From: Chloroflexota bacterium
Lineage (GTDB): Bacteria; Chloroflexota; Limnocylindria; P2-11E
DNA length: 15,503 nt
NCBI GenBank assembly: GCA_013695575.1
Contig: JACDAF010000096.1
Location: forward strand, 1 to 15,503
Reading direction: 5' to 3'
Part shown: positions 6,899-13,887 of the stretch, one piece after another
Position numbering within the stretch: the first letter of the stretch is position 1
Layout of the letters: every line of letters starts with the position of its first letter
Position numbers and translations under genes: made by a program
Notes under the pieces: model-generated
Told to the model about the DNA's origin: nothing
Databases searched by the model: none
Seen by the model: only the letters and a program-made list of their open reading frames with translations

Positions 6899-7882
6899 GT
6901 GCTGATCGCCGGACGCGAGCTCGCGCTCACGAACCAGGACAAGGTCTTCTTCCCCCGGACGGGGCATACGAAGGGCGACCTCGTGCGGTACTACGTGGAT
7001 CTCGCGAGTGCCGTGCTGAACCACGTGGAGCGCCGGCCGATGCAGATGAAGCGCTACCCGAACGGCGTCGACGCGGACTTCTTCTACCAGAAGCGGGTAC
7101 CGGTGCCCCATCCCGACTGGCTCGAGACCGTACGCATCGAGTTCCCGAGCGGCCGCAATGCGGACTTCCCGGTCATGAGCGAGGCCGCGGGACTCGCCTG
7201 GTTCGCGAACCTCGGCTGCATCGAGCTCCACACCTGGCACTCGCGCGTCTCGGACATCGAGCGGCCCGACTACCTGCTCATCGACCTCGATCCGAGCGAG
7301 GGCAACCCCTGGGCGCACGTACGCGAGATCGCGCTCGCCGTGCGCGACGTCATGAGCGGTCTGGGCCTGCCGACCTATCCGAAGACGTCCGGAGCGACGG
7401 GTCTGCACATCCTCACACCGATCGAGGTGGAGCTGGAGTTCCCTGAGGTGCGCCGGCTCGCCAAGAAGATCGCGCAGCTCATCGAGGCGAAGGTGCCCAC
7501 GATCGCGACGACCACGTGGAAGGTCGCCGATCGCAGCGGCGTATTCGTGGACTACGGGCAGAACGCCCGCGACCGCACGATCGCATCCGCGTACTCCGTC
7601 CGCCCGGTACCGGACGCGCGTGTGTCGGCCCCGCTGCGCTGGGACGAGGTCGTCGACGTGGAGCCGGCGGATTTCACCATCGACACGATGCGCGAGCGCG
7701 TCCGTCGCGTCGGCGACCTCACCGCCGATCTGTGGGACCACCGCACGAGCCTCGTCCCCCTGTTCGAGCGCGTCGGGCTCCGGCCCCCGGGCGAGGGGCC
7801 GAAACCGCGAACGCGCACCGGGCCGCCGCGCGATTGGAGAAGGGAGTACGCCGCGAAGAAGGAGCAGGCAGAGCGCGGCTAG
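6899..7882 (+). CDS. LigD-type NHEJ polymerase/primase (stand-alone Pol domain)
   Basis: This 327-residue protein belongs to the archaeo-eukaryotic primase superfamily in its bacterial LigD Pol form, which fills gaps and adds ribonucleotides during non-homologous end joining. Visible motifs are the N-terminal TNQDKVFFPRTGHTKGDLVR, RYPNGVDADFFYQKRVP, the catalytic pair D129/D131 in YLLIDLDPSEG, and KTSGATGLHI (162-171; H170). A further conserved acidic/aromatic block VFVDYGQNARDRTIASAYSV contains the third metal ligand region. The length matches the Pol domain alone; ligase and phosphoesterase domains are absent. The GTG start at 6899 is preceded by no good Shine-Dalgarno. It shares a 65-bp divergent region with the DUF2231-Rieske gene. 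It ends in TAG, interlocked with the stop of the convergent ligase gene. Confidence 0.93.
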   Translation: MLIAGRELALTNQDKVFFPRTGHTKGDLVRYYVDLASAVLNHVERRPMQMKRYPNGVDADFFYQKRVPVPHPDWLETVRIEFPSGRNADFPVMSEAAGLAWFANLGCIELHTWHSRVSDIERPDYLLIDLDPSEGNPWAHVREIALAVRDVMSGLGLPTYPKTSGATGLHILTPIEVELEFPEVRRLAKKIAQLIEAKVPTIATTTWKVADRSGVFVDYGQNARDRTIASAYSVRPVPDARVSAPLRWDEVVDVEPADFTIDTMRERVRRVGDLTADLWDHRTSLVPLFERVGLRPPGEGPKPRTRTGPPRDWRREYAAKKEQAERG

Positions 7883-8898
7883 CCTCGGAGCAAGCCCTCG
7901 AGCGTGGGATCGCCCTGGCGGGCCGCGCCGGTGACCTGATCCCACGTGCATTGCCGCGGCTCCTTGTCCTGCCGGAACCGGAGAAATCGCGTCCCGTGCC
8001 GGAAGCGATCAGCCTCCATCTTGTCGAAGCGCACTTCGCAGACAAGGGCCGGTCGGACCTCGACCCACGGCAGATCCTTGCCCTGCGACCAGCGGCTCAG
8101 CGAACCCGGCACACGATCGCCGGTCAGGTGGCCACTCTCGGCGAGCGGCGGCAGCAGCTCCTGCAGCTGCTTCTGCAGCGTGGCAGGGATGCCGCTGGTG
8201 TGCCCGACGAAGTCGAGGGTCCCATCGTCGCGGTACATCCCCAGCAGGAGCGTCGCGATGCGCGTCCCGCTCGTGCGGAAGCCGATGATCACGCAGTCGG
8301 CCGTGCGGTGGTGCTTCACCTTCACCACGGCGTCGCGCGACCCGGGGAGGTACGGCAGGTCGAGCTTCTTCGCGATGACACCATCGAGTCCGATCGACTC
8401 GAGCCGCTGGAGCCAGTGCCCGGCCACGTCCCGGTCACGGCTGTACGGGGAAAGCGTGAAGCCGTTCGCGACGCGCTCGAGCTCGGGACGGCGCTCCGCG
8501 AGCGGCCGCCGGTGGACGGCGTCGCCGCCCCACAGCAGCACGTCGAAGACGATGAACGTCGCCGGCGTCTCCGCGGCGAGCCGCCTGATGCGGCTCTCCG
8601 CGGGGTGCAGGCGGAGCTGCATCAGGTCGAACTCGAGCTTGCCGTCCTGCTGGATGACGATCTCGCCATCGAGCGCCGAGCGCGGCGGCAGCAGGTCGCC
8701 GAGCGCGCGCAGCTCCGGGAAGTAGCGCAGCAGCGGCCGGCCGTTCCGACTCCAGAGCGCGAGCTCCCCGCCGTCGTTCTCCAGCACCCCGCGGAACCCG
8801 TCCCACTTCGGCTCGTATTGCCAGCGGTCTCCGGCCGGCAGCGACTCCACCAGCAGCGCCTCCTGCGGCGGGAACGGCACGTCCGGGCCCGGGGGCAT
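7879..8898 (-). CDS. ATP-dependent DNA ligase, LigC/LigD-ligase type
   Basis: This 339-residue two-domain ATP ligase seals nicks and, with the Pol enzyme, broken ends. The nucleotidyltransferase motifs are in order: motif I EPKWDGFR with the adenylated lysine K31; Ia SRNGRPL (50-56); III LDGEIV (76-81); IIIa FIVFDVLLW (115-123); IV DGVIAKK (172-178); V VVKVKHHRTADCVI (191-204). An OB-fold follows, with VEVRPALVCEVRFDKMEADR and LRFRQDK as motif VI region. The length equals a stand-alone ligase domain with no phosphoesterase or polymerase part. Its stop (7881-7879) interlocks with that of the convergent Pol gene. The ATG at 8898 has no clear Shine-Dalgarno; the amidase gene lies 50 bp upstream on the same strand and may be cotranscribed. 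Ku is not in the window. Confidence 0.93.
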   Translation of the reverse strand: MPPGPDVPFPPQEALLVESLPAGDRWQYEPKWDGFRGVLENDGGELALWSRNGRPLLRYFPELRALGDLLPPRSALDGEIVIQQDGKLEFDLMQLRLHPAESRIRRLAAETPATFIVFDVLLWGGDAVHRRPLAERRPELERVANGFTLSPYSRDRDVAGHWLQRLESIGLDGVIAKKLDLPYLPGSRDAVVKVKHHRTADCVIIGFRTSGTRIATLLLGMYRDDGTLDFVGHTSGIPATLQKQLQELLPPLAESGHLTGDRVPGSLSRWSQGKDLPWVEVRPALVCEVRFDKMEADRFRHGTRFLRFRQDKEPRQCTWDQVTGAARQGDPTLEGLLRG

Positions 8899-8948
8899 CA
8901 GGAAGGGCTGGTCGGCACTGCGCGCGAGCGACCGTGCATGGGATCGCT

Positions 8949-9953
8949 TTACGTGCCAGGCGTCGGGGTAGGGCTACGGCGCGGCGGCGCCGGCGGGACC
9001 ACCAGGTCCTGGCCGAAGAGCGCGTCCCGCGGCGTAGCCTCGAGGAAGTTCAGGATGCCGGCCGCGATCGCGCGCGCGAGGCGATCCGGCTCGTCGACGA
9101 TGAGGCCGCGATCGTTGTCGTTCGAGAGGAAGCCCATCTCGAGGATGACCGACGGGGTGAACGGTGACGTGGAGTTGCGCACCCGGCTCCAGCTGTGCGC
9201 GTAGTAGCCGCGCATCCCGCCGGAGATCCCGGCCGCGTCGTAGGCGAGGCCGGTCGCGGCCGCATACACCTCGGTGAGGTGACGCTGCAGCGCGTCCTCA
9301 TGCGGCGTGCGCCGCGAGCTGTGCGCGAGCTTGAATCCGCTCTTGTCGCCGGTGCCATCGCCGTCCGAGTGGAGCGCCACGAACGCATCCGCGACGTACC
9401 CGGGCGGGATGACCGTCGGCAGCACGTCGGCGGAGATGCCCTTTGCTCGGAGGATCGCCGCGACGCGCTCCGCGATATCGAGATTGGTCTCCCACTCCGT
9501 GTAGCCGGCCCAGCTCGTGCCGGTCTGATCGATGAGCTGTCGGAGCTCCGGCGGCGCCTCGCTCGTGCGCCAGTGGCCGGCCTGGATGCCGACCTTGCGC
9601 GGTCCGGAGATCGCCGGCTTGGGGATCCGGACCCAGCCGGGGGGGTCCCCTGGCTGCGTCTTGGCGCCGGCGGCCGCGACCGCCGCTGCGGTGTCCCCGC
9701 CTGGAGCTGATTGCCCCTCGGCGACCTCGGCCTCGACCGCGGTGGTGCTCGGCCGTGTTGCCTCGAGCGCCCGCGTCGATCCGTGCAGCGCCGGGAGCGC
9801 CATTCCGCTCCAGAGGCCCGAGAGGCCGATGGAGCCGGCGATGAAGGCGCCGGCCAGCAGCGCGATGCGGAGCGCGCGCAACTGGTCGGCCGTCGAGCGG
9901 CCTGCACTCCGGTGCGCGCGCAGGTGGGGCTGGGCGTCCCTACCGATCCTCAC
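8949..9953 (-). CDS. Membrane-anchored N-acetylmuramoyl-L-alanine amidase (Amidase_3)
   Basis: The product is 334 residues. A basic cytoplasmic start (about 1-27) is followed by one membrane helix (28-52, ALRIALLAGAFIAGSIGL region) and a low-complexity Ala/Pro/Gly linker (about 60-105). The zinc amidase domain covers about 118-305. Zinc and catalytic residues expected of Amidase_3 are all present: H127 in GIQAGHW, E155 in EWETNLD, H195 in FVALHSDGDG and E272 in ILEMGFLSND. It should cut the amide between muramic acid and the stem peptide outside the cell, in cell division or wall turnover. A proline-rich tail (VVPPAPPRRSPTPTPGT) ends it. The start is GTG 9953; a TACCAT box at 9967-9962 lies 8 nt upstream and no Shine-Dalgarno is seen. 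Because the helix is long and no cleavage site stands out, it is more likely anchored than secreted. Confidence 0.9.
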   Translation of the reverse strand: MRIGRDAQPHLRAHRSAGRSTADQLRALRIALLAGAFIAGSIGLSGLWSGMALPALHGSTRALEATRPSTTAVEAEVAEGQSAPGGDTAAAVAAAGAKTQPGDPPGWVRIPKPAISGPRKVGIQAGHWRTSEAPPELRQLIDQTGTSWAGYTEWETNLDIAERVAAILRAKGISADVLPTVIPPGYVADAFVALHSDGDGTGDKSGFKLAHSSRRTPHEDALQRHLTEVYAAATGLAYDAAGISGGMRGYYAHSWSRVRNSTSPFTPSVILEMGFLSNDNDRGLIVDEPDRLARAIAAGILNFLEATPRDALFGQDLVVPPAPPRRSPTPTPGT

Positions 9954-9978
9954 TCGACCCCATGGTATTTGGCTGCCG

Positions 9979-10125
9979 TCACGCGCGGCGCGCCTTCTCC
10001 TCGGTCCTGCGCTTGTTGGACCCGCCCTTCTGGGCGTTCGCCTTCTCCTCGAGACGCTTCTTGGTCTCCTTCGAGCTGCTCGTAGGTTTCTGGCCTTCCT
10101 GGTTGCGCGGCATCTTGCCGGGCAT
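9979..10125 (-). CDS. 48-residue highly basic, disordered protein of unknown function
   Basis: The ATG at 10125 is preceded by GGAGGAGG (10138-10131) at 5 nt, the strongest ribosome site I noticed in the window. The product begins MPGKMPRNQEGQKPTSSS, continues with KETKKRLEEKANAQKGG, and ends NKRRTEEKARRA. It is rich in Lys, Arg, Glu and polar residues, lacks hydrophobic stretches, and should be disordered or a single charged helix. I recognise no family; nucleic-acid or ribosome binding is only a guess from charge. It sits between the amidase gene (25 bp further on, same strand) and the divergent methyltransferase gene, whose ATG is 29 bp away. The lysine codons and the ribosome site argue that it is real. 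Confidence 0.7.
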   Translation of the reverse strand: MPGKMPRNQEGQKPTSSSKETKKRLEEKANAQKGGSNKRRTEEKARRA

Positions 10126-10154
10126 GTGAGCCTCCTCCGTGTCGTGGTCGCGCG

Positions 10155-10619
10155 ATGCTACGTGGAGTGCACGACCGGGGCCGCTGGCTTGGCGACCAGC
10201 TGCGCACGCTTGGATCGGGACGCCGGCTCGACGTCGGCTGCGGTACGGGCGGTCACCTCCAGCGCGGTGACGCGGGCATCGATCTCGACGCCGGGCGCGT
10301 GCTCGCGGCACGCGAGCGCTCCCGCCTCGTCGCCGTCGCTGACGCGCATGCGCTGCCATTCGCCGACGGAACGTTCGGCACCGCGTACGCGATCCGCATG
10401 CTCAACGACGCCGGCAGCATCGACGCGCTCCTGCTCGAGATCCGCCGCGTGCTCGCGCCGGATGGCCGACTCCTCGTGTACACGCGGGCGCGGCCCGCGG
10501 AGGGTGACCGGCTTGATCGCGCCAATGGCGGGAAGAGGCTGGGGGTCCACTTCCGGTCCGTGCGCGCGATCACGGATCCCGAGGAGCCCGGGGGTGTGCT
10601 CTTCGTCGCGGATCGCTAG
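10155..10619 (+). CDS. Small class I SAM-dependent methyltransferase (Methyltransf_11-like)
   Basis: The product is 154 residues with a compact Rossmann methyltransferase core. Motif I is RRLDVGCGTGGHL (23-35), the acidic end of the second strand is GIDLD (41-45), motif II is ADAHALPFADGTFGTAYAIR (62-81), and motif III is RRVLAPDGRLLVYTRA (97-112). The C-terminal part is short (VHFRSVRAITDPEEPGGVLF), so there is little room for a substrate cap, and the target cannot be inferred. The ATG at 10155 lacks a visible Shine-Dalgarno. It diverges from the small basic-protein gene and converges on the beta-propeller gene with 40 bp between stops. Confidence 0.8.
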   Translation: MLRGVHDRGRWLGDQLRTLGSGRRLDVGCGTGGHLQRGDAGIDLDAGRVLAARERSRLVAVADAHALPFADGTFGTAYAIRMLNDAGSIDALLLEIRRVLAPDGRLLVYTRARPAEGDRLDRANGGKRLGVHFRSVRAITDPEEPGGVLFVADR

Positions 10620-10659
10620 TGGCGTGTCCCAAGAATGGTCTGCTGGTTCCGGGACCGCC

Positions 10660-11724
10660 CTAGATCGACCCGGCAACGAGCACCGGGATCCCCGGCAGCG
10701 GGAGATCGCGGACCGCGCGACCGCCCGGGTCGATCAGAGCGACACGCGGCTTGCCGCGCACGGCGAGGTACATGCGCTCGCCAACGCGAGCGAATTGTCC
10801 GCACTCCACGCCGACCTGCCGCACGCCGTCGGCGACGACGAAGCGTGCGGCGAGGTCGGTGTTCCCGGTGCACGCGTGCAGCGCACCGTCCGGCGCGCTC
10901 GCGAGCGAGCTTTGCACTGCCGCGAGCCCGCGCAGCGGGCGGTCGGTCCCGGGGCTGGTCACACCGATGAGCACCTCGCGGGGCTTCGCCTCGCCCGCCA
11001 CCCCGACGAGCAGCCGCGCCGCGGCCGGGCTGCTGTCCCACTGAGCGAGGTAGGCCACCTCGTTGCCGGGGGTCAGGTACGCGATGGGCTGGCCGAGCGT
11101 GACGCGCCCGGTCAGCCGCGCGACGACGCGGGTGTCCAGCCGCGCGAGCGTGTTCGTGCTGTATGCCGCGAGCGAGTTGACACTCGCCGCATCCCGGGAA
11201 GTCTCGTTGCGAGCCGCGATCGGCACGAGCAGCTCGCCGCCACGCACGACGGGCTGCCCGGGAAGGGCGTCCAGCTCCGAGATGGCGACCTCGCGCCTCG
11301 CCTGAACATCGACCTTCGTGATCGCACCGCCTGTGGGGCTCGTGCCGACGAGCAGGACCTCCGCCGGGCCGAGCGGCAGGATCCAGCTCGCGCGTCGCGA
11401 CCGGATCTCACCGTACCGGACGCCGCTCGTCGGGTCCACGAGGAGGAGCATCCCGTCGTCGAGACCGACGTACAGCGTCTTGCGGTCGGGCGAGAGCGTG
11501 AGCGCCGAGATCCGAGCGCCGATGTCGAAGAGGGACCGCTCGCCGGAGATTGTGTCGATGACCTCGATCTCGCGCGCGGCGGTCTCGTCGTCGCTGCGGG
11601 AGATCGCGACATACAGGCGCGACCCCGGAGCCGCTTGCGTTCCGGGACCCAACGACCGCGAACCCACGAGCACACCGACGATCACGAGCGCGAGGAGCCC
11701 GACCGCAACGAGCACGCGCCGCAT
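10660..11724 (-). CDS. Membrane-anchored beta-propeller (WD40/YVTN-like) protein of unknown function
   Basis: The product is 354 residues. An N-terminal signal-anchor helix (about 3-21, RRVLVAVGLLALVIVGVLVG) without a lipobox implies a domain outside the membrane. The rest is strand-rich with repeated propeller-like blades: SRLYVAISRSD (35-45), ISALTLSPDRKTLYVGLDDG (72-91), then GMLLLVDPTSGVRYGEI and later MYLAVRGKPRVALIDPGG. No catalytic motif is visible; such proteins usually act as scaffolds, sensors or binding modules. The ATG at 11724 is only 14-26 bp from the start of the divergent molybdoenzyme gene, so their control regions must overlap. Whether the two products cooperate is not shown by sequence. 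Confidence 0.75.
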   Translation of the reverse strand: MRRVLVAVGLLALVIVGVLVGSRSLGPGTQAAPGSRLYVAISRSDDETAAREIEVIDTISGERSLFDIGARISALTLSPDRKTLYVGLDDGMLLLVDPTSGVRYGEIRSRRASWILPLGPAEVLLVGTSPTGGAITKVDVQARREVAISELDALPGQPVVRGGELLVPIAARNETSRDAASVNSLAAYSTNTLARLDTRVVARLTGRVTLGQPIAYLTPGNEVAYLAQWDSSPAAARLLVGVAGEAKPREVLIGVTSPGTDRPLRGLAAVQSSLASAPDGALHACTGNTDLAARFVVADGVRQVGVECGQFARVGERMYLAVRGKPRVALIDPGGRAVRDLPLPGIPVLVAGSI

Positions 11725-11737
11725 CTCTAGCGGTCAG

Positions 11738-11750
11738 TATGGTCGGCGAC
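11738..11750 (+). promoter_or_regulatory. -10-like TATGGT box of the molybdoenzyme gene (leaderless start)
   Basis: TATGGT at 11738-11743 ends 7 nt before ATG 11751. It overlaps an upstream in-frame ATG (11739), arguing that 11751 is the real start. Assigned by similarity in geometry to the other TANNNT-start pairs here. Confidence 0.4.
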
Positions 11751-12788
11751 ATGGACGAGCGGGTGGTGCTGACGAGGGAGCCGTTGAATGCGGAAACACC
11801 GCTCGATCGGCAAGTCGGTCCGATCACGCCGGTGGGGCGGCACTACGTCCGCAGCCACTTCAGCGCTCCGCCTCCACCGACGCACATAGCGTTCTCGGGC
11901 CTTCTCGCGGCGCCGTTCCGGATCACACCGGACGAGCTGCGCGCGCTGCCCGCGCGGACCCTCGCGGTCACGCTCGAGTGCGCGGGGAACGGCCGGTCGT
12001 TCCTGGATCCGCCCGCGCCGGGCGAGCAGTGGCGGCTCGGCGCCGTCGGGACGGCGGAGTGGACCGGCGTGCCGCTCGCGACGCTCGTCGCACGCGCAGC
12101 CCCGCTCCCGGCCGCGCGCGAGCTCGTGTTCCGCGGGGCTGACGCCGGAGTACCGAACGGACTCGTTCGAGAGATCGCGTACGAGCGCTCCCTGCCGGTG
12201 CCCGACGCGCTCGGCGGCGAGGCGCTGCTCGCGTACGCGATGAACGGCGAGCCGCTCGTGGCCGAGCACGGGGCGCCGGTACGGCTCGTCGTGCCTGGCA
12301 GCTACGGGATGGCCTCGGTCAAGTGGCTCGCGGAGGTGACCGCGGTCGCGGATCCGTTCCCCGGCTTCTTTCAACGTGATCGCTACGTCATCGACGGCGC
12401 GCCGCTGGGCGCCATCGAGCCGCGCGCGGTCATCGTCGAGCCCGCCGACAACGCTGAGCTCCGCGCCGGCCCGACACGGGTGCGTGGGTACGCTTGGTGC
12501 GCACGCGATCCGATCGCGGGCGTCGAGCTCAGCACCGATCGCGGCACCACCTGGGCCGCTGCGCGGCTGGCCGAGCCGCTCTCACCGTTCGCATGGCGGG
12601 AGTGGACCCACGAGTGGGACGCCCGACCCGGCCGGCGGATCCTCATCGCACGGGCCGTGACCCACCGCGGCGAGCGCCAGCCGCTCGAGCAGGTGGTCAA
12701 CCCCCTCGGCTATTCGAACACGGCCGCCCAGCCGGTCCGCGTGAGCGTCGTGTGGCGTCACGACAACCGTTCCGGCGCGGGAGACTAG
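11751..12788 (+). CDS. Sulfite-oxidase-family molybdopterin enzyme (cytoplasmic form)
   Basis: The product is 345 residues from ATG 11751. An oxidoreductase molybdopterin-binding domain spans about 25-215 and a Mo-cofactor dimerisation domain of immunoglobulin type spans about 222-340. The molybdenum-ligating cysteine is C77 in LECAGNGRS. Other family blocks are HYVRSHFSAPPP (31-42, equivalent of the RNHF region), GTAEWTGVPL, and LVVPGSYGMASVKWL (179-193); GVELSTDRGTTWAAARL lies in the dimerisation domain. There is no haem-binding domain and no Tat or other signal peptide, so it probably acts in the cytoplasm. Likely chemistry is sulfite to sulfate or a related oxo transfer; the acceptor is unknown. 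Its TAG stop interlocks with that of the convergent membrane-protein gene. An earlier ATG (11739) would add four residues. Confidence 0.88.
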   Translation: MDERVVLTREPLNAETPLDRQVGPITPVGRHYVRSHFSAPPPPTHIAFSGLLAAPFRITPDELRALPARTLAVTLECAGNGRSFLDPPAPGEQWRLGAVGTAEWTGVPLATLVARAAPLPAARELVFRGADAGVPNGLVREIAYERSLPVPDALGGEALLAYAMNGEPLVAEHGAPVRLVVPGSYGMASVKWLAEVTAVADPFPGFFQRDRYVIDGAPLGAIEPRAVIVEPADNAELRAGPTRVRGYAWCARDPIAGVELSTDRGTTWAAARLAEPLSPFAWREWTHEWDARPGRRILIARAVTHRGERQPLEQVVNPLGYSNTAAQPVRVSVVWRHDNRSGAGD

Positions 12789-13852
12789 GCCCGTCGGCGC
12801 CGGCCGGCCGGATCCTCGGCCGGCCACAGCGATCGCAACGCGTGCACCACCGCCGAGAGGCGCGCGCGCAGCGGCTGACGGTCGGCCACGATCGCGTCCG
12901 AGGCGAGCGGGGTCCGACGGAGGCGCACCTGCAGCAGCAGGCGGTACAGGATCTCCCACTCTTCGTGGTCGAGCGCCGCGGACTCGATGCGCCGCGCGAT
13001 GTCGTCGAGGTCCTCCTCGTCACGCGCCGCGCGTGCGAGCGCATCCTCGAGCTCCTGCGCCTCTTTGGACCAGGTCTGATTGGCTTCGGTAAAGGTGAGC
13101 TCACGCGTGATCGCCGCCTGCGCCCGCGCGAGCGGCTCACGCCTCGCCTGCAGCGAGAGATCCATCGGGTGGACGACCACATCCATATCGGGCGCGTGCA
13201 GCACGGTCAGTCGCTGCGGGACGAAACGGCGCACGCGGGCGCCGCCGAAGACCCCGAGCACGCGGCCCGGGACCTCGAAGGCCCAATGGGCGCGACGCTC
13301 GCTCGCGTGGATGCCGGCACGCTCGAGCGCCGAGCGCAGGTCGGCGACGACCGTTTCGTACTTGCCGGGCTTCACGGCGATCGCCAGATGCGCGGACTCG
13401 CGGCGCCGCGCGATCGCGACGAGGCGCGACATGGGAGCGACGACGAGCATCCAGAGCAGCACGATGAAGAGCCCGATCGCCGTCGGGTAGCCGCGTAGCG
13501 CCGCGCCGGCGAGCGCGCCGCCACGCACCGGCGGCGACTCGAGCCTCGATCCGAGCAGCCCGACGACAAGTGGGAGCACGAGCGCGAGAACGGCCATCGC
13601 CGGACGGATCCACGGCTCGACCCACTCCGGAAACGTCACGAACGCCAGCAGGAACGCGGCAACGCTCGGCCAGATGACGCTCACCAGGACGATCGGCCAA
13701 AGGAGCGAGCAGAGCGCCATCCCTGAGAGCAGCAGCGCTTTGTCCTTGGGCACGCGTCCGAACAAGGCAGTCGTCGCCCACGCGAAAGCGACGTTGAGGA
13801 TCCTGCCGAGCTGCCGGCCGAGGAGCGCGAAGAGACCGCCGAGGGGGAGCAT
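12785..13852 (-). CDS. Integral membrane protein of unknown family with cytoplasmic domain
   Basis: The product is 355 residues from ATG 13852. Four hydrophobic segments lie in the first 145 residues: about 40-60, 62-78, 84-102 (AMAVLALVLPLVVGLLGS) and 124-142 (AIGLFIVLLWMLVVAP). A soluble part (about 150-355) follows, with KPGKYETVVADLRSALERAG, a strand-rich middle (RLTVLHAPDMDVVVHPMDLS), and a long charged helical stretch (WSKEAQELEDALARAARDEE region, 261-280). It ends in a basic tail (AGRRRRA). I do not recognise a family. It lies 35 bp after the MBL-rhodanese gene on the same strand, so it is probably in its operon. The frame remains open further upstream inside that gene, but ATG 13852 is the first start codon I see outside it. 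Its TAG interlocks with the stop of the molybdoenzyme gene. Confidence 0.75.
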   Translation of the reverse strand: MLPLGGLFALLGRQLGRILNVAFAWATTALFGRVPKDKALLLSGMALCSLLWPIVLVSVIWPSVAAFLLAFVTFPEWVEPWIRPAMAVLALVLPLVVGLLGSRLESPPVRGGALAGAALRGYPTAIGLFIVLLWMLVVAPMSRLVAIARRRESAHLAIAVKPGKYETVVADLRSALERAGIHASERRAHWAFEVPGRVLGVFGGARVRRFVPQRLTVLHAPDMDVVVHPMDLSLQARREPLARAQAAITRELTFTEANQTWSKEAQELEDALARAARDEEDLDDIARRIESAALDHEEWEILYRLLLQVRLRRTPLASDAIVADRQPLRARLSAVVHALRSLWPAEDPAGRRRRA

Positions 13853-13887
13853 TGCCGCTGGCTCGGCAATAAGGGTGCCGCCGCGCG

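Noticed and set aside
7516..9204. A 562-codon plus-strand open frame
   Set aside because: It overlaps the end of the LigD polymerase gene in another frame and is antisense to the ligase, whose catalytic motifs are all intact. It has no recognisable domain.
10620..10659. Possible terminator between the methyltransferase and propeller genes (GGTTCCGGGACC)
   Set aside because: The repeat is an imperfect palindrome with no room for a loop and no T-run on either strand.
9532..11730. A 732-codon plus-strand open frame
   Set aside because: It runs antisense across the amidase, small basic-protein and propeller genes and through the methyltransferase gene. Its composition is Arg/Asp/Ser-rich with no family signal; long shadow frames are expected in such GC-rich DNA.
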